Assembly: GCA_934643765.1 (NCBI GenBank)
Contig: CAKUCT010000008.1
Coordinates: forward strand, 1 to 18,886
DNA from: an uncultured Oscillospiraceae bacterium
GTDB taxonomy: Bacteria > Bacillota > Clostridia > Oscillospirales > Oscillospiraceae
DNA: 18,886 bases
Direction of reading: 5' to 3'
The notes beneath the pieces were generated by a model. The model did no database searches, had not been told where the DNA came from, and saw nothing but the letters and a program-made list of their open reading frames with translations. This document shows, one piece after another, positions 6,276 to 13,397 of the stretch. Within the stretch, counting starts at the first letter, position 1. Each line of letters starts with the position of its first letter. Made by a program: the position numbers and the translations under genes.

Positions 6276-6497
6276 ATGAACGAATATGAAGTGATGATTG
6301 AGACCATCAACCCCTGCGGCGGCAACGCGCACGCCAAAAAGGAATTCAAGGAAATCGAGGCCGAGAGCCCCGAAAGCTATGTTGCGCAAAACGGCCGCTT
6401 CCCCGTGATCGACTCCGGCCGGAACGCCTCCGGCGACACGGTCATTACCACCGGCGACGGCAAGGGAACCTTGATCCGGTACACGTTTACCGCGTAA
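6276..6497 (+). CDS. Small conserved-looking protein of unknown function
   Basis: 73 residues, soluble, no signal or membrane segment. It begins MNEYEVMIETINPCGGNAHA and holds a charged middle (KKEFKEIEAESPESYV) and a beta-like C-terminal half (DTVITTGDGKGTLIRYTFTA). I do not recognise a family. Evidence for a real gene is an AAAGGAG site seven bases before the ATG, a plausible promoter, codon usage like its neighbours and a terminator 15 bp after the stop. No function can be proposed. Confidence 0.75.
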   Translation: MNEYEVMIETINPCGGNAHAKKEFKEIEAESPESYVAQNGRFPVIDSGRNASGDTVITTGDGKGTLIRYTFTA

Positions 6498-6505
6498 AAA
6501 AGCAC

Positions 6506-6541
6506 AAAAAATCCGTTCTGAGATTTCTCAGAACGGACTTT
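6506..6541. terminator. Bidirectional terminator between the small ORF and dnaJ
   Basis: A 12-bp perfect inverted repeat TCCGTTCTGAGA / TCTCAGAACGGA (6512-6523 and 6526-6537; really 10-11 pairs plus loop). On the minus strand it runs into TTTTTTG after dnaJ; on the plus strand it runs into CTTTTG after the 73-residue ORF. It is stronger for dnaJ. Confidence 0.92.
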
Positions 6542-6556
6542 TGTAATATAACGTGT

Positions 6557-7705
6557 TTAAATATCTTCCTTCAGCTTTTCAAAAAAACCCTTTTTCTTGG
6601 GCTGGCTGTCGTCGCCGCCGTTTTCCAGCTTGCGCAGCATCTCCTTCTGCTCCTTCGTCAGCTTTGTCGGCGTCTCCACAACCACGGTCACAAACTGATC
6701 GCCGCGCGTTTTATAGCCGACATACGGAATGCCCTTGCCGCGCAGACGGAACGTCGTGCCGGTCTGCGTGCCCTCGGGGATGTTGTAGCGAACCTTGCCG
6801 TCGAGCGTCGGCACTTCAATCGTCGCGCCGAGCGCTGCCTGCGTGAAGGAAATCGGCATCTGGCACAGGACGTTTGCCCCGTCTCTTGTAAAGAGCGGAT
6901 GCTTGCGCACGGAAACCGTCACCAGCAGATCGCCGTTCGGGCCGCCGTTGGAGCCGACGTTACCTTCTTCGCGCACACGGAACGACTGGCCGTCGTCAAT
7001 GCCCGCAGGCACGGAAACCTTCAGCGTCTTGGTGTGGCGCACCTTGCCCTTGCCCTTACAGGTCTGGCAGGGATCTTTGATAATCTTGCCCGCGCCGCCG
7101 CACTTCGGGCACGGCTGCTGCGACTGCATGGTCATACCCATAAAATTCTGCTGCGTGCGAACCGTGCCGCTGCCGCGGCAGTACGAACACGTTTCCGGCT
7201 GCGCGCCGTCCTTGCAGCCCGAGCCGTGACACGTCGGGCAGGACTCGATGCGCTGATAGGTGATCTGCTGCTCGCAGCCGAACGCTGCGTCCTCAAAACT
7301 GATCTCAATTTCAGCGACCACGTTCTGGCCCTTGCTGGGGCCCGTTCTGCGTGCGGAAGCGGAACCTCCGCCGCCGCCAAAGAAATCGCCAAAAATATCG
7401 CCCAGATCTCCGAAGCCGCCGAATCCTCCAAAGCCGCCAAACCCCGCGCCCGCGTTCGGGTTGAAGTTCGGGTCAACGCCTGCGAATCCATACTGGTCGT
7501 AGCGCGCCTTCTTATCTGCGTCAGACAGGACCTCATAGGCCTCGTTGACTTCCTTGAATTTTTCCTCTGCCGATTTATCACCCGGGTTCTGGTCGGGATG
7601 GTACTTCATGGCAAGCTTACGATAAGCCTTCTTGATCTCCGCATCGGATGCGTTTTTCTCGACGCCCAGAACCTCATAATAATCTCGTTTGTTTTGATCT
7701 GCCAT
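6557..7705 (-). CDS. dnaJ: Chaperone DnaJ (Hsp40)
   Basis: 382 residues. DnaJ delivers unfolded clients to DnaK and stimulates its ATPase. Domain order is J-domain at 6-75 with HPD at 36-38; Gly/Phe-rich region at about 84-115; zinc-finger domain with four CxxCxGxG repeats starting at Cys156, Cys173, Cys199 and Cys213; then the C-terminal substrate-binding domain. The tail is Lys-rich (QPKKKGFFEKLKEDI). The start is the ATG at 7705 behind AGAGGTGA; an in-frame GTG at 7714 overlaps that site. It is last in hrcA-grpE-dnaK-dnaJ and is followed by an intrinsic terminator. Confidence 0.98.
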   Translation of the reverse strand: MADQNKRDYYEVLGVEKNASDAEIKKAYRKLAMKYHPDQNPGDKSAEEKFKEVNEAYEVLSDADKKARYDQYGFAGVDPNFNPNAGAGFGGFGGFGGFGDLGDIFGDFFGGGGGSASARRTGPSKGQNVVAEIEISFEDAAFGCEQQITYQRIESCPTCHGSGCKDGAQPETCSYCRGSGTVRTQQNFMGMTMQSQQPCPKCGGAGKIIKDPCQTCKGKGKVRHTKTLKVSVPAGIDDGQSFRVREEGNVGSNGGPNGDLLVTVSVRKHPLFTRDGANVLCQMPISFTQAALGATIEVPTLDGKVRYNIPEGTQTGTTFRLRGKGIPYVGYKTRGDQFVTVVVETPTKLTKEQKEMLRKLENGGDDSQPKKKGFFEKLKEDI

Positions 7706-7729
7706 ATGTTTCACCTCTTTTTAGAGAAG

Positions 7730-7747
7730 CTCTGAACCCATTCAGAG
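7730..7747 (-). other. Stem-loop before dnaJ ribosome binding site
   Basis: CTCTGAA-CCCA-TTCAGAG, a perfect 7-bp stem, 25 bp upstream of the dnaJ ATG. There is no T run in the minus direction, so it is not a simple terminator. It may be a stability or processing element within the dnaK-dnaJ gap. Confidence 0.55.
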
Positions 7748-7761
7748 TTTTCCTCAAACCA

Positions 7762-7788
7762 AGTGGGGCGGAGAATCTCCGCCCCATT
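7762..7788 (-). other. GC-rich stem-loop between dnaK and dnaJ
   Basis: GGGGCGGAG-AAT-CTCCGCCCC (7765-7785), extendable by two or three pairs at the base, 16 bp after the dnaK stop. It has no following T run. It could protect the dnaK mRNA 3' end or lower dnaJ expression relative to dnaK. Confidence 0.7.
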
Positions 7789-7803
7789 GGACTTCATCAG
7801 AAC

Positions 7804-9645
7804 TTAGACCTCTTCGTAGTCTGCGTCGACCACACCATCGTCGCCCGGCTGGCTGCCGCCCTGCGCACCTGCGCCGGGGTTCTGGCCCGCCACGTTCGGA
7901 TCGCCCTGCGGCGCCGCGTTCTTATAGAGCTTCTCAGAGACGGCGTAGAACGCCTTCTGCACTTCGTCGGTTGCGGCCTTGATGGCTTCAACATCGGTGC
8001 CCTTCTGGGCTTCCTTCAGCTTTTCGATGGCTGCCTGAACCGGTGCCTTGTCGCTCTCGGAAACCTTGTCGCCCATCTCGCTCAAGGTCTTCTCAGACTG
8101 ATAGATGACCTGATCGGCCGCGTTGCGCGCGTCAACCTCGTCCTTACGGGCCTTGTCTTCCGCGGCATACTGCTCGGCTTCCTTGACGGCCTTGTCGATA
8201 TCTTCCTTGGAGAGGTTCGAAGAAGCGGTGATGGTGATCTTCTGCTCTGCGCCCGTGCCAAGATCCTTTGCAGAGACGTTCACGATACCGTTGGCGTCGA
8301 TGTCGAACGTGACCTCGATCTGCGGGACACCACGAGGTGCCGGAGCAATGCCAGTCAGCTGGAACTTGCCAAGGGTCTTATTGTAAGCGGCCATTTCGCG
8401 CTCGCCCTGCAGGACATGGACCTCAACAGAGGTCTGGTTGTCAGCTGCGGTCGAGAAGACCTGACTCTTCTTGGTCGGGATGGTGGTGTTGCGCTCGATG
8501 AGCTTGGTGAACACGCCGCCCATGGTTTCAATGCCAAGGCTCAGCGGGGTAACGTCGAGCAGCAGCAGGCCCTTCACGTCGCCGCCAAGCACGCCGCCCT
8601 GGATGGCTGCGCCGACTGCCACGCACTCGTCGGGGTTGATGCCCTTGAAGCCTTCCTTGCCGGTGAGCTTCTTGACCTCTTCCTGCACAGCGGGGATACG
8701 GCTCGAGCCGCCAACCAGCAGGACCTTGGAAATATCATTTGCCGTCAGGCCAGCGTCTGCCATGGCCTGCTTCACGGGGCCGACAGTCGCTTCAACCAGA
8801 TGCGCGGTCAGTTCGTTGAACTTTGCACGCGTCAGCGTTACATCCAGATGCTTCGGGCCTGTTGCGTCGGCGGTGATATACGGCAGGTTGATGTTCGAGG
8901 TGGTCACGCCGGACAACTCGATCTTTGCCTTTTCAGCCGCTTCCTTCAGACGCTGCATGGCAACCTTATCGTTCGACAGGTCAATGCCTTCTGCCTTCTT
9001 GAACTCGTCAACGAGGTACTTGATGATGCAGTCATCAAAATCATCGCCGCCGAGGTGGGTGTTGCCGTTGGTTGCCAGAACCTCGATAACGCCGTCGCCG
9101 ATGTCCAGGATGGACACATCGAACGTGCCGCCGCCAAGATCATATACCATGATCTTCTGCTCGGCTTCCTTGTCAACGCCATAGGCAAGCGCTGCGGCCG
9201 TCGGCTCGTTGATGATACGCTTGACATCCAGACCCGCAATCTTGCCGGCATCCTTGGTCGCCTGACGCTGTGCGTCGTTAAAATATGCAGGAACGGTAAT
9301 GACAGCTTCTGTCACGGTGCCGCCCAGATAAGCCTCTGCGTCGGCCTTCAGCTTCTGAAGGATCATTGCGGAGATTTCCTGCGGGGTGTACTTCTTGCCG
9401 TCGATGTCAACCTTATAATCGGTGCCCATGTGACGCTTGATGGAAGCGATGGTGCGCTCATGGTTCGTGACAGCCTGACGCTTTGCGACCTGACCGACCA
9501 TACGCTCGCCGGTCTTCGAGAATGCGACGACAGACGGGGTTGTACGGTTGCCTTCGGCGTTTGCGATAACGACGGGCTCGCCGCCTTCCATAACTGCTAC
9601 ACAGCTGTTGGTTGTGCCAAGATCAATACCAATAATTTTACTCAT
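7804..9645 (-). CDS. dnaK: Chaperone DnaK (Hsp70)
   Basis: 613 residues, normal for Firmicute DnaK. The N-terminal ATPase domain begins SKIIGIDLGTTNSCVAV and has the Hsp70 signatures VYDLGGGTFDVSIL and VLLVGGSSRIPAVQ. A substrate-binding beta domain and alpha-helical lid follow, with a Gly/Gln/Ala-rich linker and a terminal DADYEEV. It binds exposed hydrophobic stretches of proteins in an ATP cycle with DnaJ and GrpE. The ATG at 9645 is preceded by TAGGAGG. The 92-bp gap to grpE shows no convincing promoter, so expression should come mainly from the CIRCE-controlled promoter ahead of hrcA. Confidence 0.99.
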   Translation of the reverse strand: MSKIIGIDLGTTNSCVAVMEGGEPVVIANAEGNRTTPSVVAFSKTGERMVGQVAKRQAVTNHERTIASIKRHMGTDYKVDIDGKKYTPQEISAMILQKLKADAEAYLGGTVTEAVITVPAYFNDAQRQATKDAGKIAGLDVKRIINEPTAAALAYGVDKEAEQKIMVYDLGGGTFDVSILDIGDGVIEVLATNGNTHLGGDDFDDCIIKYLVDEFKKAEGIDLSNDKVAMQRLKEAAEKAKIELSGVTTSNINLPYITADATGPKHLDVTLTRAKFNELTAHLVEATVGPVKQAMADAGLTANDISKVLLVGGSSRIPAVQEEVKKLTGKEGFKGINPDECVAVGAAIQGGVLGGDVKGLLLLDVTPLSLGIETMGGVFTKLIERNTTIPTKKSQVFSTAADNQTSVEVHVLQGEREMAAYNKTLGKFQLTGIAPAPRGVPQIEVTFDIDANGIVNVSAKDLGTGAEQKITITASSNLSKEDIDKAVKEAEQYAAEDKARKDEVDARNAADQVIYQSEKTLSEMGDKVSESDKAPVQAAIEKLKEAQKGTDVEAIKAATDEVQKAFYAVSEKLYKNAAPQGDPNVAGQNPGAGAQGGSQPGDDGVVDADYEEV

Positions 9646-9737
9646 AATAAAAATCCTCCTAATCCGGTGAATCTATTTACAAATTGAAATATGGGAAATG
9701 CGAAATATGTTCAACTCCCAAAGTGGAAGTGTGAAGA

Positions 9738-10325
9738 TTAGTTTGCGACCTTCACCATCGCGAAGCGGATCACCTTTTCGCCGACGATGAAGCCCTTCTG
9801 GAACACCTCGGCGATCACATTCTCGCCCAGGCCCTCCTGTTCTACATGCATCACGGCGTTGTGCCGGGTCGGATCAAACTGCTCTCCGATCTCGCCGAAG
9901 CCCGTGACGCCCAGGCCCTCCATGACCTTCACCAGCTGGTTCATGGTCATTTCCACGCCCTTCTTATACGCCTCATCTGCCGTTTCCTGCGCAAGCGCCC
10001 GCTCCAGATTGTCATAGACCGGCAGGAACTTGCCGACGGTTTCAGCCTTGATGACGGTGTAGAGGTCATCTTTTTCCTTCTGGCTGCGCTTGCGGAAGTT
10101 ATCATATTCCGCGGCCAGCCGGAGATAATTATCGTGCTCCTTTGCAAGCTCCGCCTTCAGCGTTTCTTCCGCCGAAGGCTTCTTCGGCTCTTCCTTGGCC
10201 GGTTCCGCTTTGGCTTCCTGCTTCGGCTGCTCCGGCTCCTGAACGGGCTCTTTTGTCTCGGGAACCTGCTCGGTTACGATTTCGTCCTTCGGCTGTTCGT
10301 TTGTGTTTTTCGTTTCCTGACTCAT
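9738..10325 (-). CDS. grpE: Nucleotide exchange factor GrpE
   Basis: 195 residues. GrpE releases ADP from DnaK. The N-terminal ~60 residues are an acidic Pro/Glu/Lys-rich disordered stretch. The core then shows a helical dimerisation region (YDNFRKRSQKEKDDLY) and the conserved C-terminal beta domain (FDPTRHNAVMHVEQEG and GFIVGEKVIRFAMVKVAN). The ATG at 10325 has ACGGAGG eight bases upstream and follows the hrcA stop by 18 bp, showing co-transcription. Confidence 0.98.
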   Translation of the reverse strand: MSQETKNTNEQPKDEIVTEQVPETKEPVQEPEQPKQEAKAEPAKEEPKKPSAEETLKAELAKEHDNYLRLAAEYDNFRKRSQKEKDDLYTVIKAETVGKFLPVYDNLERALAQETADEAYKKGVEMTMNQLVKVMEGLGVTGFGEIGEQFDPTRHNAVMHVEQEGLGENVIAEVFQKGFIVGEKVIRFAMVKVAN

Positions 10326-10343
10326 ATCAAAATGCCTCCGTGG

Positions 10344-11414
10344 CTATCCTTCTTTCGTTTTTTCCGGAAGTTCCGGTTCGTTCAGCGCCGCCTGCTGCGG
10401 CTTTGCAAACATCCGTCCAAGATTCTCCGCGAAGTAGCTGAGCCTTGCGGTGATCTTTGCGTAGTCCATTCGTGTCGGTCCGACGACACCGATCATGCCC
10501 TGCATGCCGTCGCCAATGTCAAACTTCGTAATCACGACGCTGGAGTCCTTGAGCTCCTTTGCCACATTTTCCGGCCCGACCAGAATCTGTGTCTTGCCGG
10601 AAGAAAGCGTCGCCGGAAGATTGGAGATGACGTTTTCATCGAGACTTGTCAGAACCTCCTGCGCCTTTTCCACGTCGTGGTACTCCGGCTGGCCCAGCAG
10701 CTTTGCTTGGCCGGTCATATAGACCTCGCTGCGCGTCTGCCGCAGAAGCTCTACCGTGTAGTCCACAATCACCGGTACAAGACTTGCCGCGCCCGCAGCG
10801 CTTCTTGAAATCCTCGCCAGAAGCTCGGGTGTGATCTGCTCGGCCGGAAGCTCCGTGAGGCTTGCGTTCAATACCGCCGACAGCAGCCGCAGATCCTCCT
10901 GCGACACATCCACCGGCAGGCGGATAAGCTTATTCTGCACCTGATTGTCGCTGAGCATGACAACCAAAATAAAGCTGCCTGCTTCTGCCAGAATCAGATC
11001 GAACCGTTTGACTGTCCGCGACGCGCTTCTGGCTGTCACGGCGTAGGCGGGAAGGTCTGTCATCTTGGAGACCAGCTTGCCGACCTGCGAGATCATCTTG
11101 TCAACTTCCTGCATCTTGACTTCCATGGCCTGGTTGATGGTCTTTGTTTCATCCATCGAAAGCCTGTAGTCCTGCATCAACTCGTCGACATACAGCCGGT
11201 AGCCCGCCGCGCTCGGAATGCGCCCGGCCGACGTATGCGGCTGCTCGAGAAGTCCCATGCTGGTCAGGTCCGCCATTTCATTGCGGATCGTTGCCGGGGA
11301 GAAATCCATGCCCGGCATCTGGGAGATCGTCTTGGAGCCGACGGGTTCCGCCGTGCGGATGTAGCTGTCTACGATCGCGCGCAGGATCTGTTTTTTTCTG
11401 TCTGTCAGTTCCAT
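10344..11414 (-). CDS. hrcA: Heat-inducible transcription repressor HrcA
   Basis: 356 residues. HrcA binds the CIRCE operator and represses the class I heat-shock operons; its folding depends on the chaperonin GroE. The N-terminal winged helix is visible (LTDRKKQILRAIVDSYIRTAEPVGSKTIS, then SPATIRNEMADLTSMGLLEQPHTSAGRIPS), followed by the GAF-like dimerisation domain and the C-terminal VVGPTRMDYAKITARLSY motif. The start is the ATG at 11414, six to eight bases after AGGAGGG; another in-frame ATG at 11420 abuts that site directly and is less likely. First gene of the operon, with CIRCE 20 bp upstream, so it is autoregulated. Confidence 0.98.
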   Translation of the reverse strand: MELTDRKKQILRAIVDSYIRTAEPVGSKTISQMPGMDFSPATIRNEMADLTSMGLLEQPHTSAGRIPSAAGYRLYVDELMQDYRLSMDETKTINQAMEVKMQEVDKMISQVGKLVSKMTDLPAYAVTARSASRTVKRFDLILAEAGSFILVVMLSDNQVQNKLIRLPVDVSQEDLRLLSAVLNASLTELPAEQITPELLARISRSAAGAASLVPVIVDYTVELLRQTRSEVYMTGQAKLLGQPEYHDVEKAQEVLTSLDENVISNLPATLSSGKTQILVGPENVAKELKDSSVVITKFDIGDGMQGMIGVVGPTRMDYAKITARLSYFAENLGRMFAKPQQAALNEPELPEKTKEG

Positions 11415-11433
11415 GATCATCCCTCCTATTGGT

Positions 11434-11460
11434 TTAGCACTCTTTATCCCTGAGTGCTAA
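11434..11460 (-). promoter_or_regulatory. CIRCE operator
   Basis: A perfect TTAGCACTC-N9-GAGTGCTAA inverted repeat, matching the CIRCE consensus at all 18 arm positions. It lies just downstream of the hrcA -10 box, covering the expected start site and early leader. It should be bound by HrcA. Confidence 0.99.
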
Positions 11461-11464
11461 ACGC

Positions 11465-11493
11465 AGTTTACCACCACCCACCGCACTTGTCAA
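11465..11493 (-). promoter_or_regulatory. Sigma-A promoter of the hrcA-grpE-dnaK-dnaJ operon
   Basis: Minus-strand TTGACA (11493-11488), 17-bp spacer, TAAACT (11470-11465), four bases upstream of CIRCE. Confidence 0.93.
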
Positions 11494-11527
11494 TACCTTA
11501 TCTTATAAATAATTTGTAAACAAACTG

Positions 11528-11565
11528 CGAAAAAAGTAAGACACCGCAGTCCTCTGCGGTGTCTT
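11528..11565 (-). terminator. Intrinsic terminator of the foldase / lipid kinase / IMPase operon
   Basis: A perfect 12-bp stem AAGACACCGCAG / CTGCGGTGTCTT (11538-11549 and 11554-11565), followed on the minus strand by ACTTTTTTC. It insulates the hrcA promoter from upstream transcription. The 80 bp between it and the IMPase stop show nothing else. Confidence 0.93.
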
Positions 11566-11645
11566 GCCCGTTTTCTGATTTTTCGCCCGGTCCGCATCCG
11601 CGCGCGGAGCGCATGGCCCCCACTTTGGCCGGTCTGTCAGCAGTC

Positions 11646-12422
11646 TTATTTTCCTGCTGCCAGCGCCGCCATTTTTAAAAGCGGCTGCCAGCACGGCCCG
11701 TTCGCCGCAGCGACGGACGTCTTTTCTTCAAACTGCAAAGGTGCTCCCTGCATGTCTGCCACGTGGCCGCCGGCCTCCTCCACAATCAGGCTCGCCGCCG
11801 CGTAGTCCCAGGGGCTCAGCCGGCACTCATAATACACGTCTGCCCGCCCGCAGGCCACATCACACAGCTCCAGCGCGGCAGAGCCCGAGCGGCGCAGGTC
11901 GATACACTGCGTCTGCAGCAGCCGCGCCAGGCGGAAAGTCTCCTCGGCACACTGCGGATAATATGGCGACATGCCTGCATAGGCCAGCGCCTTTTCCATC
12001 GGACAATCGCTGACGTGCACCGGCACGCCGTTGAGCCACGCGCCGCGGCCGCGCTCGGCCGTGAACATCTCGTCGCAGTACGGATTGTACACCACGCCAA
12101 GCTCAATGATGCCGCGGCGCGCAAACGCCACGCACACGCAGCTGCGCTTGAGGCCCTTGATGAAGTTTGTCGTGCCGTCAATCGGGTCGACAATGAAGCG
12201 GCAGCTGTGGTTCACCGTCTGGCGCACATCGTCTTCTTCGCCGACAAAGCCGGCCTCCGGCACCGCTTTCAGAAGCTCCCGGTATAAAAACGCCTGCACC
12301 GCTTTATCATACTTCGTCACCAGATCGTGGCGGCTGGACTTCTGCTCCACAGCCTTGTCGCCGTCCGCCTGCAGGATGATATCGCCCGCCCGGCGGACAA
12401 TTTCCGCGATTTTCTGTAACAT
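11646..12422 (-). CDS. Inositol monophosphatase family phosphatase
   Basis: 258 residues, typical for the IMPase/SuhB family of Mg2+-dependent sugar/inositol phosphate phosphatases. Visible metal-site motifs are GEE at 61-63, DPIDGTTN at 79-86 (Asp79, Asp82) and the C-terminal LSPWDYAA with Trp205-Asp206. All catalytic positions are intact, so activity is likely; the substrate (inositol-1-phosphate, a nucleotide phosphate such as PAP, or a sugar phosphate) cannot be told. The ATG at 12422 follows AGAAGGAT. It is the last gene of an operon, 33 bp after the lipid kinase. Confidence 0.93.
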   Translation of the reverse strand: MLQKIAEIVRRAGDIILQADGDKAVEQKSSRHDLVTKYDKAVQAFLYRELLKAVPEAGFVGEEDDVRQTVNHSCRFIVDPIDGTTNFIKGLKRSCVCVAFARRGIIELGVVYNPYCDEMFTAERGRGAWLNGVPVHVSDCPMEKALAYAGMSPYYPQCAEETFRLARLLQTQCIDLRRSGSAALELCDVACGRADVYYECRLSPWDYAAASLIVEEAGGHVADMQGAPLQFEEKTSVAAANGPCWQPLLKMAALAAGK

Positions 12423-12455
12423 GATGCAATCCTTCTTCCGGCCCGTCCGGGCATT

Positions 12456-13358
12456 TTATCGCGGAACAATGATATTGATTGCCCGCTGATGGTTCACAAT
12501 TTCAACATCCCGGACCGTTCCGCCGTACTCACCGTCGAGCGTCCAGGAGACCGGTTCGTCAAACACGAAGCGCACGCGCTGTACCTTCCGCGAGACAATG
12601 TTTTCATTCTCGTTGAAGTCACTTTTCAAAAGTGCCGTGCTGACATTGTTGAAATCCACAAGATTTTTGATATCCCGCACCAGAATCATCTCCGACTGTC
12701 CGTCGTTGAGACTGATGCCAAGGCTGTCGAGCGCCAGCACGCCGCCGACCGACGTCGTGCTGCAGACCAGCCCGTCGAGTATGTCCAGCTCCATGACCTG
12801 TCCCGCCGTCTCCACGCGCGCGTGAATGGGCTTCACCTCGCCGAGCGCCTTGACGCCGTGCAGGAAATAGGCCAGACGCCCGAGCACCTGCTTATCCTCC
12901 TGCGGCGTCTGATACGGCACGCCCGTAAACAGGCCGAATGCCGCCACGTAGACAAACCACCGGTCCTTCCCGAACGCGCCGATGTCGATCGGGAACTCCC
13001 GCCCCGTCACAATATCCTGCGCGGCCAGAACCGGGTCCAGGCTCAGTCCCAGCGTCTTTGCCACATCGTTGACCGTCCCGCCCGGAATATAGCCCAGCGG
13101 CGGCCGGTCCGCCGGCAGCAGCTGCATAAGGCCGGAAACGGCTTCATTGAGCGTGCCGTCTCCGCCGGTGCAGACCACCAGATCATATTCCGCCGCCCGC
13201 GCGGCAATTTGCCGCGTCAGATCACGTGGGGAAGACGTGGGGTGAACCGTTACTTCATAGCCGCCGGCCGTGAAAATCTGGATGACCTGCATGAGGCTTC
13301 CGCGGATTTCCGAGTGGCCGGCCGTGGGATTGACAAAAAACAGCAGCTTTCTTTGCAT
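12456..13358 (-). CDS. Diacylglycerol/lipid kinase family protein (DgkB/YegS-like)
   Basis: 300 residues. These kinases phosphorylate diacylglycerol or related lipids and sphingosine-like molecules; in Gram-positives DgkB recycles diacylglycerol formed during lipoteichoic acid synthesis. Family motifs are FVNPTAG near the N-terminus, GGDGTLNE at 65-72 (nucleotide site) and IPGGTVNDVAKTLG at 91-104, followed by the C-terminal beta-sandwich with the LDGE motif (WTLDGEYGG). There is no membrane helix, as usual. The start is the ATG at 13358 behind AGGAGG; a TTG immediately before it (13361) is an alternative. It lies 39 bp after the foldase stop and 33 bp before the IMPase, so they form an operon. 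Confidence 0.92.
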   Translation of the reverse strand: MQRKLLFFVNPTAGHSEIRGSLMQVIQIFTAGGYEVTVHPTSSPRDLTRQIAARAAEYDLVVCTGGDGTLNEAVSGLMQLLPADRPPLGYIPGGTVNDVAKTLGLSLDPVLAAQDIVTGREFPIDIGAFGKDRWFVYVAAFGLFTGVPYQTPQEDKQVLGRLAYFLHGVKALGEVKPIHARVETAGQVMELDILDGLVCSTTSVGGVLALDSLGISLNDGQSEMILVRDIKNLVDFNNVSTALLKSDFNENENIVSRKVQRVRFVFDEPVSWTLDGEYGGTVRDVEIVNHQRAINIIVPR

Positions 13359-13397
13359 CAACTACCGCCTCCTGTGAAAACCTGATCTGTGCTGTTT

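Noticed and set aside
7648..9687. 679-codon open frame on the plus strand
   Set aside because: It lies wholly over dnaK on the opposite strand, has no ribosome binding site and no recognisable domain. Long antisense frames are common over GC-rich, highly biased genes.
9646..9737. Internal promoter between grpE and dnaK
   Set aside because: TTGAAC and CATATT are present but only 15 bp apart; there is no second CIRCE.
12489..13385. 298-codon open frame on the plus strand
   Set aside because: Antisense to the lipid kinase; no start signal and shadow-like composition.
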